This document shows positions 6,770 through 9,516 of a stretch of 9,516 nt of DNA, one piece after another (the first letter of the stretch is position 1; every line of letters starts with the position of its first letter). Under the pieces are notes generated by a model that did no database searches, had not been told where the DNA came from, and saw only the letters and a program-made list of their open reading frames with translations. Source of the DNA: Clostridiales bacterium UBA1777 (GTDB lineage Bacteria; Bacillota; Clostridia; Oscillospirales; Oscillospiraceae); assembly GCA_002315275.1 (NCBI GenBank), contig DCGN01000071.1:2456-11971 (forward strand), read 5' to 3'. Made by a program: the position numbers and the translations under genes.

Positions 6770-7933
6770 ATGCAGTATGATAGCGCCCGCCTTACCGACT
6801 TTTCTTATTTCGGCAAAAATAACAGGGGCAGATTTGACCGCTCATTTTTCGCAGCGGTGATTGTCCTGCTGTGTGTTGGCCTTATATCGGTATTATCGTC
6901 AAGCTACGCAAGAGCATTTTATGACCCGAGCGGTCTGACCGGAGGAAACGGATACTATTATTTTATCAGACAAGCCGTGTTTGCTGTTCTGGGCGTTATC
7001 TGCATGCTTGCAGCTTCAATGATACCGATGCGGACTTACAGAAAATACTCCGTTCATTTTCTTGTCCTTTCGCTTATCCTTCTTGCGCTTGTTCCGATTA
7101 TCGGGGTAAAGGCAAACGGAGCAAAGCGCTGGCTTGGTGTCGGAGGACTTACGGTTCAGCCGTCCGAGCTTGCAAAGCTGTCTGTCGCGCTTTCGTTCTC
7201 ATATTTGATATGCAAATTCAAAGGCAGAATGAAAACGGCGCGCTTCGGCCTTGTGCCTTTCGTTTGCATCCTGCTTTTAATATCGGGCCTTCTCTTGCTC
7301 GAGCCTCATTTTTCCGCAACAGTGATCATTATCGCGCTAGGCGGTATAATGATGTTTATCGGCGGAACGAGTCTTATATGGTTTCTGCTTGCAGGTGGAG
7401 CTGCCGCAGCAGGCTTTGCAGTGCTCATGCTCTTTTTCCCGTATGCATCCACGAGGATAGTTACTTGGCTTGATCCGTTTTCGAGCCCCTCCGATGAGGG
7501 ATATCAGATTGTTCAGTCATTATATTCAATAGGCTCAGGCGGGATAATGGGGCTCGGTCTCGGCGGAAGCAGGCAGAAGTTTCTTTTTCTGCCCGAGGAG
7601 CACAACGACTTTATTTTCTCTGTTTTCTGCGAGGAAACCGGATACATAGGCGCGGTGCTTGTGCTGCTGCTTTTTGCGATGCTTATTTTGCGCGGTTTTT
7701 GGATAGCGCTTCACTGCGGCGACAGATACAGCTTTCTCGTATGCTGCGGCATTACTTCGCTCCTCAGCATTCAGGTGTTTCTGAACGTTGCAGTTGTAAC
7801 AAATCTTATCCCGTGCACGGGCATAAGCCTTCCGTTTTTCAGCTACGGAGGGACTGCTCTGATGATCCAGCTCGCGGAGATGGGGATCGTTTTGAGCGCA
7901 TCGAGAGATATATTGGAAATACAAACCGAATAG
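6770..7933 (+). CDS. ftsW: SEDS peptidoglycan polymerase FtsW/SpoVE
   Basis: Polytopic membrane glycosyltransferase of the SEDS family that polymerises lipid II into glycan strands with a cognate class B PBP; 387 residues. After a cytoplasmic tail of about 25 residues come multiple membrane segments. Signatures are KRW (119-121), QPSELAK (130-136), the large-loop motif ending EEHNDFIF with D280 at the position of the essential aspartate known in SEDS enzymes, and GISLPFFSYGG (351-361). The partner is probably the PBP at 1855-4170. FtsW and SpoVE cannot be told apart from sequence features here; if only one copy exists in the genome it is the divisome enzyme. Its TAG stop overlaps the ribosome binding site of murG. 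Confidence 0.95.
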   Translation: MQYDSARLTDFSYFGKNNRGRFDRSFFAAVIVLLCVGLISVLSSSYARAFYDPSGLTGGNGYYYFIRQAVFAVLGVICMLAASMIPMRTYRKYSVHFLVLSLILLALVPIIGVKANGAKRWLGVGGLTVQPSELAKLSVALSFSYLICKFKGRMKTARFGLVPFVCILLLISGLLLLEPHFSATVIIIALGGIMMFIGGTSLIWFLLAGGAAAAGFAVLMLFFPYASTRIVTWLDPFSSPSDEGYQIVQSLYSIGSGGIMGLGLGGSRQKFLFLPEEHNDFIFSVFCEETGYIGAVLVLLLFAMLILRGFWIALHCGDRYSFLVCCGITSLLSIQVFLNVAVVTNLIPCTGISLPFFSYGGTALMIQLAEMGIVLSASRDILEIQTE

Positions 7934-7945
7934 GAGAAAGAGAAT

Positions 7946-9064
7946 ATGAGGTTTTTGTTTACCTGCGGCGGTACTGCCGGCCATGTAAATCCCGCTCTTG
8001 CCGTTGCGGGAAAGATAAAAGAAAAAATGCCTGACAGCGAGTTTTTGTTTATCGGCGCTAAAGGTAAGATGGAAAACGATCTTGTTCCGAGATCCGGGTA
8101 TGATTTTAAAGCGATCGACGTTGACAATCTCTCAAGACAGATGAATATGAGCGGTATAAAGCACAATGCCGTATCACTTGCCAAGATCCCGGGAGCTATT
8201 GCATCGGCAAAGAAGATCATCCGCGAGTTTAAGCCTGACGTTGTCGTGGGTACCGGCGGCTATGTCTGCTTCCCGGTTATATGGGCAGCGTGCGATATGA
8301 ACATTCCTACTGCCATTCATGAGAGCAACGCGTATCCCGGCTTGACGACGAGACTCGTTGCCAATAGGATCGATAAGGTAATGCTCGGCTTTGAGGAGAG
8401 CAGAAATCATTATAAGCATCCGGAAAAGTGTGTTTTCACAGGCACACCCGTCAGGGGAGAATTCGCCGGATACACAAAGGCGCAGGCGAAGAAGGACCTC
8501 GGAATTCCGGAGAATACGCGTCTTGTCGTTTCAGTTTGGGGCTCTCTCGGTTCGGGGCATATGAATCACATTATGGAGGACTTTGTCCCGTACGCTGCCG
8601 AAAACGCAAAATACTCGCTTGTCCATTCCTCAGGCAAGATTTATTACGAGAAGCTGTGTGCTGTAATTAATAAAAAAGGCGACTATCTCAACAGCCCAAA
8701 TATAGATGTCCGCCCGTATATATTCGACATGCATAAAGTCATGACGGCGGCGGATATAGTCATGTGCAGAGCGGGAGCATCCACGCTGAGCGAACTGACA
8801 TATATCGGCAAGCCCGCAATAATCGTTCCTTCTCCGAACGTAACAAATAACCACCAGGAAAAAAACGCACGCGTGCTTGAAAAGGCAGGCGGAGCAATCG
8901 TTGTGCTTGAGGGAGAATTTGACTGCAAATCTCTTGCCGAAACGGTTGACAGCTTGCTTTCCGATGAGGGAAAACTTGAGGAGATGTCCGAGGCTATGCT
9001 CAGGCTCGGCGTTCCCGATGCCTGCGACAAGATATTTGAAAATATCACGGCACTTTTAAATTAA
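7946..9064 (+). CDS. murG: UDP-N-acetylglucosamine--undecaprenyl-PP-MurNAc-pentapeptide GlcNAc transferase MurG
   Basis: Membrane-associated GT-B glycosyltransferase that adds GlcNAc to lipid I to give lipid II; 372 residues, normal length. The N-terminal domain holds the glycine-rich GGTAGH (8-13), GTGGY (102-106) and HESNAYPG from H125. The C-terminal UDP-GlcNAc domain has WGSLGSG (198-204), CRAGASTLSE (274-283) and NNHQEKNA (301-308), matching the donor-binding motifs of the family. W198 stands where many homologues have the first Gly of GGS. AGGAG at 7932-7936 overlaps the ftsW stop and lies 9 nt before the ATG, so the two are likely co-translated. Confidence 0.97.
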   Translation: MRFLFTCGGTAGHVNPALAVAGKIKEKMPDSEFLFIGAKGKMENDLVPRSGYDFKAIDVDNLSRQMNMSGIKHNAVSLAKIPGAIASAKKIIREFKPDVVVGTGGYVCFPVIWAACDMNIPTAIHESNAYPGLTTRLVANRIDKVMLGFEESRNHYKHPEKCVFTGTPVRGEFAGYTKAQAKKDLGIPENTRLVVSVWGSLGSGHMNHIMEDFVPYAAENAKYSLVHSSGKIYYEKLCAVINKKGDYLNSPNIDVRPYIFDMHKVMTAADIVMCRAGASTLSELTYIGKPAIIVPSPNVTNNHQEKNARVLEKAGGAIVVLEGEFDCKSLAETVDSLLSDEGKLEEMSEAMLRLGVPDACDKIFENITALLN

Positions 9065-9113
9065 AAGGAACATATATCAACGCTCCGCCGTAATATGGGG
9101 CATAATAATGTCC

Positions 9114-9118
9114 GGAGG
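9114..9118 (+). promoter_or_regulatory. Ribosome binding site of murA
   Basis: GGAGG lies 8 nt before the ATG at 9127 and fixes the start of the partial murA gene. The 62-nt gap before murA shows no convincing promoter or terminator. Confidence 0.85.
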
Positions 9119-9126
9119 TATTCCGT

Positions 9127-9516
9127 ATGGAAACGTGGCATATATGCGGCGGAAAACGGCTTGAAGGCTTTTACAGAGTTCAAGGCTCAAAGAATGCGGC
9201 ATTGCCCATCCTTGCCGCATCGGTTTTATCCCCCTGTATCACGGAACTGAATAACGTACCCGCGCTGAAAGATATCGATACGGCGCTGAGTATCATAAGA
9301 AGTCTCGGCTGTTCAGCGGAGAAAAAAGACGCTTCGGTATATATAGATTCAACTGATTTGTCACGTTGTTCGATACCGGCATCTCTAATGAAGGAGATGC
9401 GCTCGTCTATTATATTTCTCGGAGCCCTTATCGCAAGATGCGGAGAAGCGAGCGTGAGCATACCGGGCGGATGCGACCTCGGCGCAAGGCCGATAGATAT
9501 CCATCTTTCCGCAATG
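9127..9516 (+). CDS. murA: UDP-N-acetylglucosamine 1-carboxyvinyltransferase MurA (partial, 3' end outside window)
   Basis: The first 130 codons of the enzyme that transfers enolpyruvate from PEP to UDP-GlcNAc, the first committed step of peptidoglycan synthesis in the cytoplasm. The family is about 420 residues, so roughly a third is present. GSKNAALPILAA carries K22 and N23 at the same positions as the known substrate-binding pair. MRSSI supplies the conserved arginine (R92), and PGGCDLGARPIDIHL contains C116, the residue alkylated by fosfomycin in sensitive enzymes. The frame is open to the last base. In B. subtilis murB follows murG in the dcw cluster, so murA here is a variation. Gram-positive bacteria often have two paralogues (murA and murZ/murA2), and this fragment does not settle which one it is. 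Confidence 0.93.
   Translation, partial: METWHICGGKRLEGFYRVQGSKNAALPILAASVLSPCITELNNVPALKDIDTALSIIRSLGCSAEKKDASVYIDSTDLSRCSIPASLMKEMRSSIIFLGALIARCGEASVSIPGGCDLGARPIDIHLSAM

Noticed and set aside
6762..6770. GTGGGGCAA before ftsW, identical to 9 bases of the mraZ operator (99-107)
   Set aside because: It is a single copy with no repeat 10 bp away on either side, and it overlaps the ribosome binding site and start codon region of ftsW. MraZ needs several in-phase boxes, so this is most likely chance.
7535..7984. Minus-strand open frame of 149 codons opposite the end of ftsW
   Set aside because: It is wholly antisense to conserved FtsW motifs and the murG start and shows no recognisable domain.
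9083..9117. CTCCG (9083-9087) that could pair with CGGAG (9113-9117) and hide the murA ribosome binding site
   Set aside because: It is only a 5-bp stem with a 25-nt loop, weak enough to be expected by chance; no second element supports a riboswitch or attenuator.

Overview
This window is the front part of a division and cell wall (dcw) cluster. All nine genes lie on the + strand and read away from a single recognisable promoter. The order is mraZ, rsmH, ftsL, a class B penicillin-binding protein with two PASTA domains (SpoVD/PbpB type), murE, mraY, ftsW/spoVE, murG and the start of murA, which is cut by the window end. The host looks like a Gram-positive member of the Clostridia, possibly an Oscillospirales/Ruminococcaceae-like gut bacterium. 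The reasons are strong GGAGG-type ribosome binding sites, the PASTA-tailed class B PBP, a meso-DAP type MurE (DNPR motif), and a B. subtilis-like gene order shortened by loss or relocation of members. The lineage is an inference from gene content and protein style, not a proven assignment.

Region by region: bases 1-59 hold no gene I can support. A sigma-A-like promoter (about 60-88) is followed by three AAGTGG boxes at exact 10-bp spacing (97-122), which match the known form of the MraZ operator. mraZ (147-566) overlaps rsmH by one base (TGATG), and ftsL begins directly after the rsmH stop codon. A 71-nt gap with a perfect 7-bp inverted repeat precedes the PBP gene. murE follows 9 nt later and mraY 23 nt after that. 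A 104-nt gap holding two small hairpins separates mraY from ftsW. murG starts 12 nt after ftsW, and murA starts 62 nt after murG.

Together the genes cover transcriptional control of the cluster (MraZ), 16S rRNA methylation (RsmH), and the division machinery (FtsL, the PBP transpeptidase and the FtsW glycosyltransferase). They also cover precursor synthesis: MurA makes the first committed step, MurE adds meso-DAP, MraY makes lipid I and MurG makes lipid II. murC, murD, murF, murB, divIB/ftsQ, ftsA and ftsZ are not seen. The absence of murD and murF from the places they often occupy, and murA directly after murG, are the main organisational oddities.

I found no mobile element, CRISPR array, RNA gene or clear intrinsic terminator, and nothing that looks like an undescribed system. 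This is mostly an ordinary housekeeping region, with a few regulatory and organisational details worth checking. Several apparent gene starts were moved downstream to an ATG with a well-placed ribosome binding site (rsmH, PBP, mraY, ftsW).
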